DNA from: an uncultured Clostridia bacterium
GTDB lineage: Bacteria > Bacillota > Clostridia > Oscillospirales > Acutalibacteraceae
Direction of reading: 5' to 3'
Length of the DNA stretch: 47,346 nt
Assembly: GCA_947625785.1 (NCBI GenBank)
Contig: CANQPS010000018.1
Location: 1-47,346 of the forward strand
Below are positions 7,791 to 16,837 of the stretch, piece after piece; the first letter of the stretch is position 1, and every line of letters starts with the position of its first letter. The notes under the pieces are model-generated. The model was not told the origin of the DNA. It worked only from the letters and a program-made list of their open reading frames with translations, and searched no databases. A program made the position numbers and the translations under genes.

Positions 7791-8954
7791 ATGCCTAAAC
7801 TTTCAAGAAGAACGGCGGATTTTACCGATTCAGTTATTCGCCGTATGACACGAATTTCAAACAAATACGGAGCAGTGAATTTGTCACAGGGATTTCCTGA
7901 TTTTGAACCGCCTAAAGAAATTCTGAAAAGGCTTACAGAAGTGGCAAATGAAGATTTTCATCAGTATTCAATTACATGGGGAGCACAGAATTTCCGTGAA
8001 GCACTTGCAAAAAAACATGAACATTTCACGGGAATGAAAATTGACCCGAACAGTGAAATTGTCGTGACTTGCGGAAGTACGGAAGCTATGATGTCGGCAA
8101 TGATGAGTGTTACAAATCCGGGCGATAAAGTGATTGTGTTTTCGCCTTTTTATGAAAATTACGGTGCAGATACAATACTTTCGGGTGCAGAGCCGATTTA
8201 TGTACCTCTTGTTCCGCCTGAATTTTCATTTGATGCGGACGTTCTGGAAGATGCATTTAAGAAAAAGCCTAAAGCATTGATTCTGTGCAATCCGTCAAAT
8301 CCTTGCGGAAAAGTATTTACATATGATGAGCTGAAAATCATTGCTGACCTTGCGGAAAAATACGATACATTTGTGATTACGGATGAGGTTTACGAGCATA
8401 TTTTATATGTGCCGCACAAGCACACATATTTTGCGTCATTGCCAAAAATGAGAGACAGGACGATTTCCTGCGGTTCGCTCTCGAAAACTTATTCAATCAC
8501 AGGTTGGCGTTTGGGATATGTAATCGCCTCTCCGTATATTATAGACACTGTCAGGAAAGTACATGATTTTCTGACAGTCGGAGCACCTGCTCCGCTGCAA
8601 GAGGCTGCGGTCGTGGGACTTCGTTTCGGTGATGATTATTATGAGGATTTGCAAAGAAAGTACACGGAAAAGAGAGAGCTGCTCCTGAACGGTCTGGACG
8701 GTTTGAAAATTTCTCATACAACTCCGGAGGGAGCTTATTATGTTCTGTTGGATATTTCAGAATTTGGTTATGAAAGTGATCTTGTATTCTGCGAGAAGCT
8801 GGCAAAGGAAGTCGGAGTAGGAGCGGTACCGGGCTCGAGCTTCTTCAAAGAACCTGAAAATCGCTATATCAGACTTCATTTTGCCAAAAAGAGCAGTACG
8901 CTTAATGAAGCTCTGAATCGTCTTGAAAGCTTCAGAAAGAAAATGTCTCTTTAA
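7791..8954 (+). CDS. Class I/II pyridoxal-phosphate aminotransferase
   Basis: A 387-residue fold-type I aminotransferase. Landmarks are NLSQGFPDFEPP (about 26-37), CNPSNPCGKV, ITDEVYEH and the PLP lysine in GSLSKTYSITGWRLG. Relatives act on aspartate, aromatic amino acids or methionine, and some use 4-methylthio-2-oxobutyrate in methionine salvage; specificity is open. It is the last gene before a strong terminator, 11 bases after the ligase, with GGGGGTG-like ribosome-binding sequence. It would feed oxoacids to the preceding oxidoreductase or consume them. Confidence 0.85.
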   Translation: MPKLSRRTADFTDSVIRRMTRISNKYGAVNLSQGFPDFEPPKEILKRLTEVANEDFHQYSITWGAQNFREALAKKHEHFTGMKIDPNSEIVVTCGSTEAMMSAMMSVTNPGDKVIVFSPFYENYGADTILSGAEPIYVPLVPPEFSFDADVLEDAFKKKPKALILCNPSNPCGKVFTYDELKIIADLAEKYDTFVITDEVYEHILYVPHKHTYFASLPKMRDRTISCGSLSKTYSITGWRLGYVIASPYIIDTVRKVHDFLTVGAPAPLQEAAVVGLRFGDDYYEDLQRKYTEKRELLLNGLDGLKISHTTPEGAYYVLLDISEFGYESDLVFCEKLAKEVGVGAVPGSSFFKEPENRYIRLHFAKKSSTLNEALNRLESFRKKMSL

Positions 8955-8964
8955 AAAAATCAAA

Positions 8965-9006
8965 CGACCTGAGAATCGTTCCTGTGATTTTCAGGTCGAT
9001 TTTTTA
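8965..9006 (+). terminator. Rho-independent terminator after the aminotransferase
   Basis: The stem CGACCTGA (8965-8972) pairs with TCAGGTCG (8991-8998), followed by a run of T at 9000-9005. It closes the LysR-to-aminotransferase transcription unit. Confidence 0.85.
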
Positions 9007-9057
9007 TGATAGCCTTTGCCTATCTCAGGTAATAGAATAATCGTATACCCCACCCTC

Positions 9058-9085
9058 TTGACAAACTGAAAAAATCTGGTATACT
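9058..9085 (+). promoter_or_regulatory. Promoter of the cysK operon
   Basis: A perfect -35 TTGACA (9058-9063) and -10 TATACT (9080-9085) are separated by 16 bases. The leader of about 60 bases contains TTGTAGGAAATAAA, a weak variant of the TATAGGAATT motif seen in the other sulfur promoters. Confidence 0.65.
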
Positions 9086-9150
9086 ATAAACATACTAAAC
9101 ACAGTAGTATTGTAGGAAATAAATAAAATGAACTTATGGAGGTAATTATT

Positions 9151-10089
9151 ATGAGTAATATTAAGGAAAGTGCACTCGAACTTATCGGCGGAACGCCAAT
9201 TCTCAGGCTTAACCGCTACGAGAGGAAAGCAGGAATTGAAAATGTGACAGTTCTTGCAAAACTGGAGTATCTCAATCCGGCAGGCTCGGTAAAAGACCGT
9301 ATCGCCCTTGCGATGATTGAAGATGCAGAAAAGAAAGGCATTCTCAAAGAGGGTGCAACGATTATTGAACCTACAAGCGGCAACACGGGAATTGGACTTG
9401 CGGCAGTTGCAGCGGCAAAAGGTTACAGAGCAATTCTCACACTCCCCGATACGATGAGCGTTGAAAGGCGTAATCTCCTCAAGGCTTACGGTGCGGAACT
9501 TGTTCTTACAGAGGGTGCAAAGGGAATGAAAGGCGCTATCGCAAAGGCAGAAGAACTGCAAAAATCAATTGATGGTGCTGTAATCCTCGGACAATTTGTG
9601 AATCCTGCAAACCCTGAAATTCACAGAAAAACGACAGGTCCGGAAATATGGGAGCAGACAGACGGAAAAGTTGACATTTTTGTTGCAGGCGTGGGAACAG
9701 GCGGTACAATTACGGGTGTCGGCGAATATCTGAAAGAAAAAAATCCTGACGTAAAAATTGTAGCTGTAGAACCTGCCTCATCACCTGTTCTTTCAAAAGG
9801 CAGAGCAGGCGCACATAAAATTCAAGGAATCGGTGCAGGCTTTGTCCCTGATACACTTAACACGAAAATTTATGATGAAGTGCTTGCAATAGAAAATGAA
9901 GACGCATTTGCAGAAGGTAAGGCTTTTGCGGTAAGTGAGGGAATACTTGTCGGAATTTCTTCAGGTGCGGCACTTAAAGCAGCAAAAATTCTTGCGGAAA
10001 GACCTGAAAACAAGAAAAAAACAATCGTCGTTCTTCTGCCGGATTCGGGCGACAGATATTTGTCAACTCCTCTTTTCAGCAATAACTGA
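9151..10089 (+). CDS. cysK: Cysteine synthase (O-acetylserine sulfhydrylase)
   Basis: A 312-residue canonical CysK. The PLP lysine is K48 in [11 protein letters not shown], the substrate loop is TSGNTGIGL, the cofactor phosphate loop is [10 protein letters not shown], and the typical [11 protein letters not shown] segment and the [11 protein letters not shown]-terminus are present. It converts O-acetylserine and sulfide to cysteine in the cytoplasm; the acetylserine would come from the CysE-type enzyme at 22 kb. The ATG at 9151 is chosen for GGAGG at 9138-9142, over an in-frame ATG at 9136. This is one of two cysK paralogues in the window and the standard one. Confidence 0.93.
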   Translation: MSNIKESALELIGGTPILRLNRYERKAGIENVTVLAKLEYLNPAGSVKDRIALAMIEDAEKKGILKEGATIIEPTSGNTGIGLAAVAAAKGYRAILTLPDTMSVERRNLLKAYGAELVLTEGAKGMKGAIAKAEELQKSIDGAVILGQFVNPANPEIHRKTTGPEIWEQTDGKVDIFVAGVGTGGTITGVGEYLKEKNPDVKIVAVEPASSPVLSKGRAGAHKIQGIGAGFVPDTLNTKIYDEVLAIENEDAFAEGKAFAVSEGILVGISSGAALKAAKILAERPENKKKTIVVLLPDSGDRYLSTPLFSNN

Positions 10090-10120
10090 TAACAGCTTTT
10101 TGAATGGGGGTGAATGCAGA

Positions 10121-10273
10121 ATGAGCGAAACAGCTGAAAAAAAGCAGAGTTCTCATTTAGAAATGCTTGAAAATCTCCTTGGTACTATGAAATACGGAAG
10201 TATTACCCTGATTGTGCAAGATGGGAAAATTATTCAGATAGATAAAACAGAAAAATACAGATTAAAAAGCTGA
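10121..10273 (+). CDS. YezD-like small protein (DUF2292)
   Basis: A 50-residue protein with the layout of the YezD/DUF2292 family: LLGTMKYGSITLIVQDGKII followed by QIDKTEKYRLK. Members are short and unassigned in function, and in Bacilli and Clostridia they recur beside cysteine and sulfur genes. It starts 31 bases after cysK with GGGGGTGA upstream, and a terminator hairpin follows its stop directly. It is therefore probably co-transcribed with cysK. Family assignment is by pattern recognition only. Confidence 0.7.
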   Translation: MSETAEKKQSSHLEMLENLLGTMKYGSITLIVQDGKIIQIDKTEKYRLKS

Positions 10274-10283
10274 CCGGAACGAC

Positions 10284-10329
10284 CGGAGGTTTTGTTAAGT
10301 GAATTTCGCTTGCAATTCCTCCGATTTTT
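10284..10329 (+). terminator. Terminator between yezD and the tRNA-like gene
   Basis: The outer stem CGGAGG (10284-10289) pairs with CCTCCG (10318-10323), and an inner stem AAGTGAA pairs with TTCGCTT. A T-rich tail follows at 10325-10329. The left side (GACCGGA, then GGAGGTTTTG) resembles the hairpin at 16765, so the two may be related leader or attenuator elements rather than simple terminators. Confidence 0.65.
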
Positions 10330-10338
10330 CTGTTTTAC

Positions 10339-10411
10339 GATGCTGTAGCCGTTGGAAAGGCATAGGTCCGCAAAACCGAAATTGGCGGTTCGAATCCGTC
10401 CGGCATCGCCA
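10339..10411 (+). tRNA. Atypical tRNA-Cys(GCA)-like gene upstream of nifB-like
   Basis: A 73-base cloverleaf can be drawn by hand. The 7-bp acceptor is GATGCTG/CGGCATC (one G-T pair), the 3-bp D stem is GCC/GGC with loop GTTGGAAA, and the anticodon arm TAGGT/ACCGA has an A-G mismatch and loop CCGCAAA with anticodon GCA at 10370-10372. The T arm is GGCGG/CCGTC with TTCGAAT, followed by G73 and an encoded CCA. Two features are abnormal for bacterial tRNA-Cys: C instead of the near-universal U33, and G73 instead of the cysteine identity base U73. It lies 9 bases after a terminator's T run and 36 bases before the nifB-like start. It may be a regulatory tRNA mimic or a specialised tRNA rather than a decoding tRNA. 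Confidence 0.7.
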
Positions 10412-10447
10412 TATTGACAAAAAATCCCAACAGAAAGAAGTGATATT

Positions 10448-11312
10448 TTGAGCAATACATATGAAAATTTGCAAAAATCGCATCCTTGTTTCGGCGGACA
10501 GAAAAATAACGCCGGCAGAATACATCTTCCGGTAAGTCCGGGTTGTAATATTGCCTGCCGTTTCTGCGAAAGGGCGATAAATGACACCGAAAACCGTCCC
10601 GGCGTGACTTCAAAAATCATCACTCCGGACGAGAGCATCGAAATTCTTGAAAAGGCTCTTGCGATTTGTCCGGAAATTACCGTTGCAGGAATAGCAGGTC
10701 CGGGCGATACGCTTGCAACGGATTACGCACTTGAAACTTTCCGAAAAATTAGGGAGAGGTTTCCGCATTTAATCAAGTGTATGAGTACAAACGGATTGCT
10801 TTTGGATGAACGTGCAGACGAGATTATTGATGTTGGAATTGACTCCCTCACCGTGACGGTGAATGCCGTCGACCCTGAGATTGAGGCAAAATTAAATAAA
10901 TATATAATTTATCACGGTAAAATTTATTACGGTGTTGAGGGTGCGGAAATTTTGATTAAAAATCAGCTGAAAGGCATTGAAAAAATTGCTGAATCAGGTG
11001 TGACTGTTAAAATCAATACGGTTCTTGTTCCGGAAATAAACGGTGGACATATTGAGGAAATTGCGAAAACCGTAAGTGAAGCCGGTGCAAAAATTTACAA
11101 TATTATTCCGCTTATTCCGCAGTTTGAATTGTCCGGATATTCAGCCCCGACTTGTGTGGAAATTGACAAAGCCAGAACGCTTGCCGGAAAATATATCGAT
11201 GTTTTCAGGCATTGTCAGCATTGCCGTGCTGATGCTGTAGGTGTTCCCGGAAAATCGGAGTACGGCGAGCAAATTTATCAGAGGAGAATTTCCGTAAAGG
11301 AGACGTTCTCAC

Positions 11313-11320
<8 letters not shown>
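10448..11320 (+). CDS. NifB-like radical SAM cofactor-assembly protein
   Basis: A 290-residue radical SAM protein with the NifB signature: HPCF near residue 12, HLPVSPGCNIACRFC with the SAM cluster cysteines C33, C37 and C40, and the NifB-type C-terminal CQHCRADAVG. NifB fuses two [4Fe-4S] clusters with a carbide into the [8Fe-9S-C] precursor of nitrogenase cofactors. There is no C-terminal NifX domain; that function is a separate gene overlapping by 8 bases. The start is TTG at 10448, since no ATG fits and the conserved HPC motif follows 10 residues later. The gene heads the core nitrogenase-like operon. Its presence argues for a complex iron-sulfur cofactor and against a chlorophyll- or F430-type reductase. 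Confidence 0.9.
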
Positions 11321-12523
<1,203 letters not shown>

Positions 12524-12547
12524 TTATAAATATAGGGGGAGATTTTT

Positions 12548-13543
12548 ATGTCAAAAGTTTATCATTCTATTGCGGAACTTGTCGGTCATACGCCTTTGCT
12601 TGAAATACACGGCTTTGAGAGGGAACACAATCTTAAGGCAAAAATTCTTGTAAAACTTGAGTATTTCAATCCCAACCAGAGTGTCAAGGACAGAATAGCG
12701 CTTGCTATGATTGAGGACGGCGAAAAGTCTGGGAAACTCAAAAAAGACGATACAATTGTAGAACTCACAAGCGGAAATACCGGAATCGGTCTTGCGGCAA
12801 TTGCGGCGGCAAAAGGCTATAAATTCCGTGTTTATATTCAAGACCAAGTAAGCCGTGAACGCTTTCAGGTAATTCACGCTTTCGGCGGTGAGACGGTGAA
12901 AATAACAGAAGTTCCCGAAATTGTGGAAAGTATGAAAAAATACGGTGCTGATTTTGTTGAATGTGTTAAGGCACTTGAAAGAGCTGTGAAAGATGAGAAA
13001 GTATGGTTTGCAGACCAGACGAGAAATCCCGCAAACCCGGAAATTCATTTCAACACTACAGGTCCGGAAATATGGGAAGATACGGACGGAAAAGTTGATA
13101 TTTTCGTTGCGAATGTCGGCACAGGCGGCACTCTTTCCGGTACTGGAAATTTCCTGAAATCAAAAAATCCTGATATTAAGGTTGTCGGCATTCAGCCTAC
13201 GCCGGATTCTTTTCAGACACCTGAAAATCCTGAACAGGAAGAAATTACAGGCGTTCATCCGTTCGAGAATGTCGAGGAGCGTTTTATTCCGGCAAATCTG
13301 GACAGAAAAGTCTACGATGACTGGTATGAAGTCCACACAAATCAGGCATATGCGGCGGCGAGAGAGGTTGCCCGTACAGACGGAATACTTGTCGGAGCAT
13401 CATCGGGTGCGGCAATTTATGTTGCCCTACAGCTTGCGGAAAAACCCGAAAATGCAGGAAAAACAATCGTTGCAGTTCTGCCCGATACAGGCTTGCGTTA
13501 CCTTTCTACAAATATGTTCAATGAGGATTTTAAAGTTGAATAA
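12548..13543 (+). CDS. Divergent cysteine synthase-family enzyme within the nif-like operon
   Basis: A 331-residue CysK-fold PLP enzyme with lysine K47 (NQSVKDRIA), [10 protein letters not shown] and GTGGTLSGTG. It differs from the cysK at 9151: residues 117-150 are longer, and the segment at 217-247 replaces the usual [11 protein letters not shown] with sequence rich in Pro and Glu around TGVHPFENVEERF. These regions lie near the substrate entrance in CysK structures, so the thiol or amino acid substrate may differ. It sits between the nifH-like and nifD-like genes (24 and 17 base gaps, each with a GGGGGA-type ribosome-binding site), so it is made with the reductase. It may capture the sulfide or thiol the reductase releases. 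Confidence 0.87.
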   Translation: MSKVYHSIAELVGHTPLLEIHGFEREHNLKAKILVKLEYFNPNQSVKDRIALAMIEDGEKSGKLKKDDTIVELTSGNTGIGLAAIAAAKGYKFRVYIQDQVSRERFQVIHAFGGETVKITEVPEIVESMKKYGADFVECVKALERAVKDEKVWFADQTRNPANPEIHFNTTGPEIWEDTDGKVDIFVANVGTGGTLSGTGNFLKSKNPDIKVVGIQPTPDSFQTPENPEQEEITGVHPFENVEERFIPANLDRKVYDDWYEVHTNQAYAAAREVARTDGILVGASSGAAIYVALQLAEKPENAGKTIVAVLPDTGLRYLSTNMFNEDFKVE

Positions 13544-13560
13544 TAATAGGGGGAATTTTT

Positions 13561-15024
13561 ATGGCGATAAATCTTAACAATTCAAATGTTGCTACAAGAG
13601 AAAACCGTATCGGCTCAATTACAGGCTATATCGGCACTCTCGGCGACCTTGCGGAACAGAGCGAATGTGGTACTTTGAGAGGCTGTTCACGTTGCTTTTC
13701 GCAATCAAGCACTTGTCTTTCAAGCTGCGCATTGGGACAACTCTCAGCAATCCGTGATATTGCAATCATTCACCACGGTCCGGCAGGCTGTTCCGTGGCA
13801 AGTGCAGGTACATATTACCTTGATAAAGTTATGGCGAAAAAGCGTGGCGTTACAAATGATACAGTTTATGTCGGCACAGATATGAACGAAAAAGATACAA
13901 TTTTCGGATCAGCTGAAGCCTTGCGGAAAATCATTCTTGAGGTCAACAGGAGATATTCTCCAAAGGCAATTTTCGTGACAAGTTCGTGTGCAACAGGAAT
14001 TATCGGTGAAGATATTGACAGCGTTGTTGATGAAGTCCGTGATGAAATTGATGTGCCGATTGTTGCAGTTCACTGCGAAGGTTTCAAGTCAAGAATATGG
14101 GCAACAGGCTTTGATATTTCAGACCATGCAGTATTGAGTGCAATAGTCCAGCCGCCGAAACAAAAACGCAGCACAATAAATTTCAAGAATTTCTATGAGA
14201 GTGCAAGACCGGAAATTATTGAAATTTTCAAGAATTTTGATTTGGAGCCGATTTTCCTCTACTGCAATTCAACTGTTGAGGAATTGAGCCACATTTCGGA
14301 ATCACTTGCGACAACTTGCATTTGCGGTACTCTTGGAAATTATCTTGGCAACGGTCTGGAAGAAAAATACGGTGTTCCGTATATCAGAACAATAAATCCG
14401 CTTGGAATCGTAGGTTTTGAGACGTGGCTGCGTGAAATCGGCAAAGTAACTGACAGAAGTGAATCTGTTGAAAAATATATCGCTGAACAGCGTGAAATCT
14501 ACATTCCGCAGATTGAGGAAATCAAAAAAGAAATCAAAGACTTGCGTGCCGTTCTGGGAATGGGTCCCGGCTACACTTTTGAGGTATCACGTGTGCTGAA
14601 TGAACTTGGAATTAAAGTCGTTTGGGCATTGGCGTGGCATTATGACAAGAAGTACGAAAACGGCGATGTTCCGCCGTCTATGGAGTATCTGCTTGAAAAC
14701 GGTGTCGATTTTGAGGCAAGCGTTGCCGACCAACAGAATTATGAAGTTATGAACATTCTGCACAAATATCAGCCGGATTTGTATCTTTCCCGTCATCCGG
14801 GTTCGACGGTCTGGGCAATAAAAAACGGCACACCTGCCGTTTATGTTGCTGATGAGTACATGATTTTCGGCTATAAACATACGCTTGAATTTGCAAAATC
14901 AATTCTCGACAGCATTCACAACAGGAGTTTTGAACAAAATCTCGCAAAACGTGTGAAATTGCCATATACTGACTGGTGGTATCAGCAGAATGTTGACAAA
15001 TTTCTTGAGGAGGCGAAAAAGTAA
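13561..15024 (+). CDS. NifD-like catalytic subunit, pair 1
   Basis: A 487-residue nitrogenase alpha-like protein. P-cluster-type ligands are C52, C77 (HHGPAGC) and C143 (SSCATGIIGED). C255 aligns with the cofactor cysteine of NifD (C275 in Azotobacter) by the 12-residue spacing to LEEKYGVP. The position of the cofactor histidine (H442) falls near V427, and there is no histidine between H412 and H438. A cysteine-rich stretch (C36, C42, C45, C52, C56) precedes the first ligand. HCEGFKSR at 171-178 is shared with pair 2. The stop codon overlaps the K gene by one base. It is likely a C-S bond or other small-molecule reductase rather than a dinitrogen reductase. Confidence 0.88.
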   Translation: MAINLNNSNVATRENRIGSITGYIGTLGDLAEQSECGTLRGCSRCFSQSSTCLSSCALGQLSAIRDIAIIHHGPAGCSVASAGTYYLDKVMAKKRGVTNDTVYVGTDMNEKDTIFGSAEALRKIILEVNRRYSPKAIFVTSSCATGIIGEDIDSVVDEVRDEIDVPIVAVHCEGFKSRIWATGFDISDHAVLSAIVQPPKQKRSTINFKNFYESARPEIIEIFKNFDLEPIFLYCNSTVEELSHISESLATTCICGTLGNYLGNGLEEKYGVPYIRTINPLGIVGFETWLREIGKVTDRSESVEKYIAEQREIYIPQIEEIKKEIKDLRAVLGMGPGYTFEVSRVLNELGIKVVWALAWHYDKKYENGDVPPSMEYLLENGVDFEASVADQQNYEVMNILHKYQPDLYLSRHPGSTVWAIKNGTPAVYVADEYMIFGYKHTLEFAKSILDSIHNRSFEQNLAKRVKLPYTDWWYQQNVDKFLEEAKK

Positions 15025-16322
15025 TGGCTAAATTACTTGACAAACAGAGGTACAAATGCGCATTGGGTGCAATGCAGACTGTTCAGGCGATTACAAGAGC
15101 AATTCCGGTTTTACATTCAGGTCCGGGCTGTGCACAAAAATTATCCGATTCAATCGGCAGCAGCGGCTATTTTTCGCCGAATATTTTCCCCTGTACGAGT
15201 ATCAATGAAAAAGATGTTGTTTTTGGCGGTGTGAAAAAACTGGAAACGACAATTGAAAATGCCTTGAAAGTTATTGATGCGGATTTATTTGTGGTGCTTA
15301 GCGGCTGTATTCCGGAGATTGTCGGAGATGATACCGGTGAAGTGGTAAGCCGTTTTAAAAATGCCGAAAAGCCGGTTATTTATGCATCTACGGCAGGATT
15401 TAAGGGCAATAATTACAAAGGTCATGAACAGGTCATTGACGCAATTATTGAGCAATATCTTGAAAAGTCAGACGAAAAAGAACAAGGTCTTGTAAATATT
15501 TGGGCAGATGTGCCGTATCAGGATTTGTTTTGGCTCGGCAATATTCGTGAATTGGAAAATTTGATTGCGGAAATCGGACTTAAGCCGAACACAATTTTCG
15601 GCTATGAACGTGGCATTGAAAATATTGACAGAATTCCGAAAGCTCAATTTAATCTTCTTGTTTCGCCGTGGGTTTCAGTCGGCAATATGAAGAAAATGGA
15701 GAAAAAACTCGGTATTCTTTATCTGCACTATCCGACTTTGCCGATAGGTGCATTTGAAACAAGTAAATTTCTGCGTGCTGTTGGGGAATTTGCAGGTATT
15801 CCGTCTGAAAATGTAGAAAGAGTTATTACTGAACACGAAAAATATTATTACTATCTCATTGAACGATATGCAGATATGTTCCTTGAAACCCGTGTTATGG
15901 CCAAACAGTTTTCCGTTGTGGCAGATGCGCAATATTCGCTTGGAATCACGAAATTTCTCGTGAACGATTTGGGACTTGTTCCGGCAAAACAATTTATAAC
16001 GGACGATACGCCGAAAAATTTTCAGGAGCAAATCCGTGCAGAATTTGAGAATCTCAACTACGGCATTAAGGCAGAAGTTGAATTTGAGACCGACAGTTAC
16101 AAAATTCACAGCGAAATTCAGTCCCACGATTACCACGGCTATCCGCTTATTTTAGGCAGTTACTACGAAAAAGAATTAACCGAAAAGTTATTCGGTCACT
16201 ACCTAAATATCTCGTGGCCTGTGCAGGACAAAGTTGTCCTTGATGACTTCTATGTCGGCTATACAGGCGGAATCAGGCTGATTGAGGACATTTATTCCGT
16301 TGCCGTTCAGAGATGGAACTGA
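15024..16322 (+). CDS. NifK-like subunit, pair 1
   Basis: A 432-residue nitrogenase beta-like protein, shorter than NifK (about 520) because it lacks the N-terminal extension. The three P-cluster-type cysteines are C12 (YKCALGA), C36 (HSGPGC) and C95 (LSGCIPEIVGDD). NEKDVVFGG follows the second one. The ATG shares its A with the nifD-like TAA stop, so the pair is translationally coupled. It should form the D2K2 core with the preceding protein. Confidence 0.88.
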   Translation: MAKLLDKQRYKCALGAMQTVQAITRAIPVLHSGPGCAQKLSDSIGSSGYFSPNIFPCTSINEKDVVFGGVKKLETTIENALKVIDADLFVVLSGCIPEIVGDDTGEVVSRFKNAEKPVIYASTAGFKGNNYKGHEQVIDAIIEQYLEKSDEKEQGLVNIWADVPYQDLFWLGNIRELENLIAEIGLKPNTIFGYERGIENIDRIPKAQFNLLVSPWVSVGNMKKMEKKLGILYLHYPTLPIGAFETSKFLRAVGEFAGIPSENVERVITEHEKYYYYLIERYADMFLETRVMAKQFSVVADAQYSLGITKFLVNDLGLVPAKQFITDDTPKNFQEQIRAEFENLNYGIKAEVEFETDSYKIHSEIQSHDYHGYPLILGSYYEKELTEKLFGHYLNISWPVQDKVVLDDFYVGYTGGIRLIEDIYSVAVQRWN

Positions 16323-16333
16323 TGGAGGGTAAT

Positions 16334-16747
16334 ATGTCCTATAAAATAGCGGTTGCGTCCTCTGACAGTAAAAATATCAATGAAACTTTTGGTTCTGCAA
16401 AAAGTTTTGTGATTTATGAGGTATCAGACGGTGTATTCAAAAAATCCGAAGAAAGAATCTGTATTACAGAAGAAAAAGTTGCAGAAAATAATTGTAATTC
16501 TAAAGGCTGTGGAAATTCAGGCGGGTGCGGTTCCGGCTGTGGCGGACAAGGAGAAGCTTCTTCAAAGGTGGAGCTTATTTCAGATTGCAGGGCTATAGTC
16601 TGTAAAAAGATAGGTTTTCATATTCAAAAGCAACTGGAGCGAAAAGCTATATCATCGTTCGATGTAAACTGCACGATAGAGGAGGCTCTTTATAAAATAA
16701 CCGCCTATTACAGTCGTATCGACAGGCACGAATCACTTAGAAAATAA
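16334..16747 (+). CDS. NifX-like protein with a Cys/Gly-rich insert (copy 2)
   Basis: A 137-residue NifX/NafY-family protein. It starts YKIAVASSDSKNINETFG and ends like copy 1 (CRAIVCKKIGFHIQKQLE). Between them, around residues 54-75, is a Cys/Gly-rich insert with five cysteines (CNSKGCGNSGGCGSGCGG) that copy 1 lacks. The insert could bind an iron-sulfur cluster or a metal. The ATG at 16334 is chosen for GGAGGG at 16324-16329, just after the nifK-like stop. It ends the core operon and is followed by a strong hairpin. Confidence 0.8.
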   Translation: MSYKIAVASSDSKNINETFGSAKSFVIYEVSDGVFKKSEERICITEEKVAENNCNSKGCGNSGGCGSGCGGQGEASSKVELISDCRAIVCKKIGFHIQKQLERKAISSFDVNCTIEEALYKITAYYSRIDRHESLRK

Positions 16748-16764
16748 AATATATTTATAATTGA

Positions 16765-16816
16765 CCGGACAACTGGAGGTTTTGAATTTCAGAAATCTTC
16801 GATTGTCTGGTTTTTT
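16765..16816 (+). terminator. Long hairpin terminator or attenuator before the ABC transporter
   Basis: CCGGACAA (16765-16772) pairs with TTGTCTGG (16803-16810), extended inward by GGAGG with TCTTC wobble pairs, and followed by six T. The next gene starts 22 bases later without room for a separate promoter, so read-through or regulated termination probably sets transporter expression. Confidence 0.75.
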
Positions 16817-16837
16817 AATTAGAAAAGAGGTAATATC

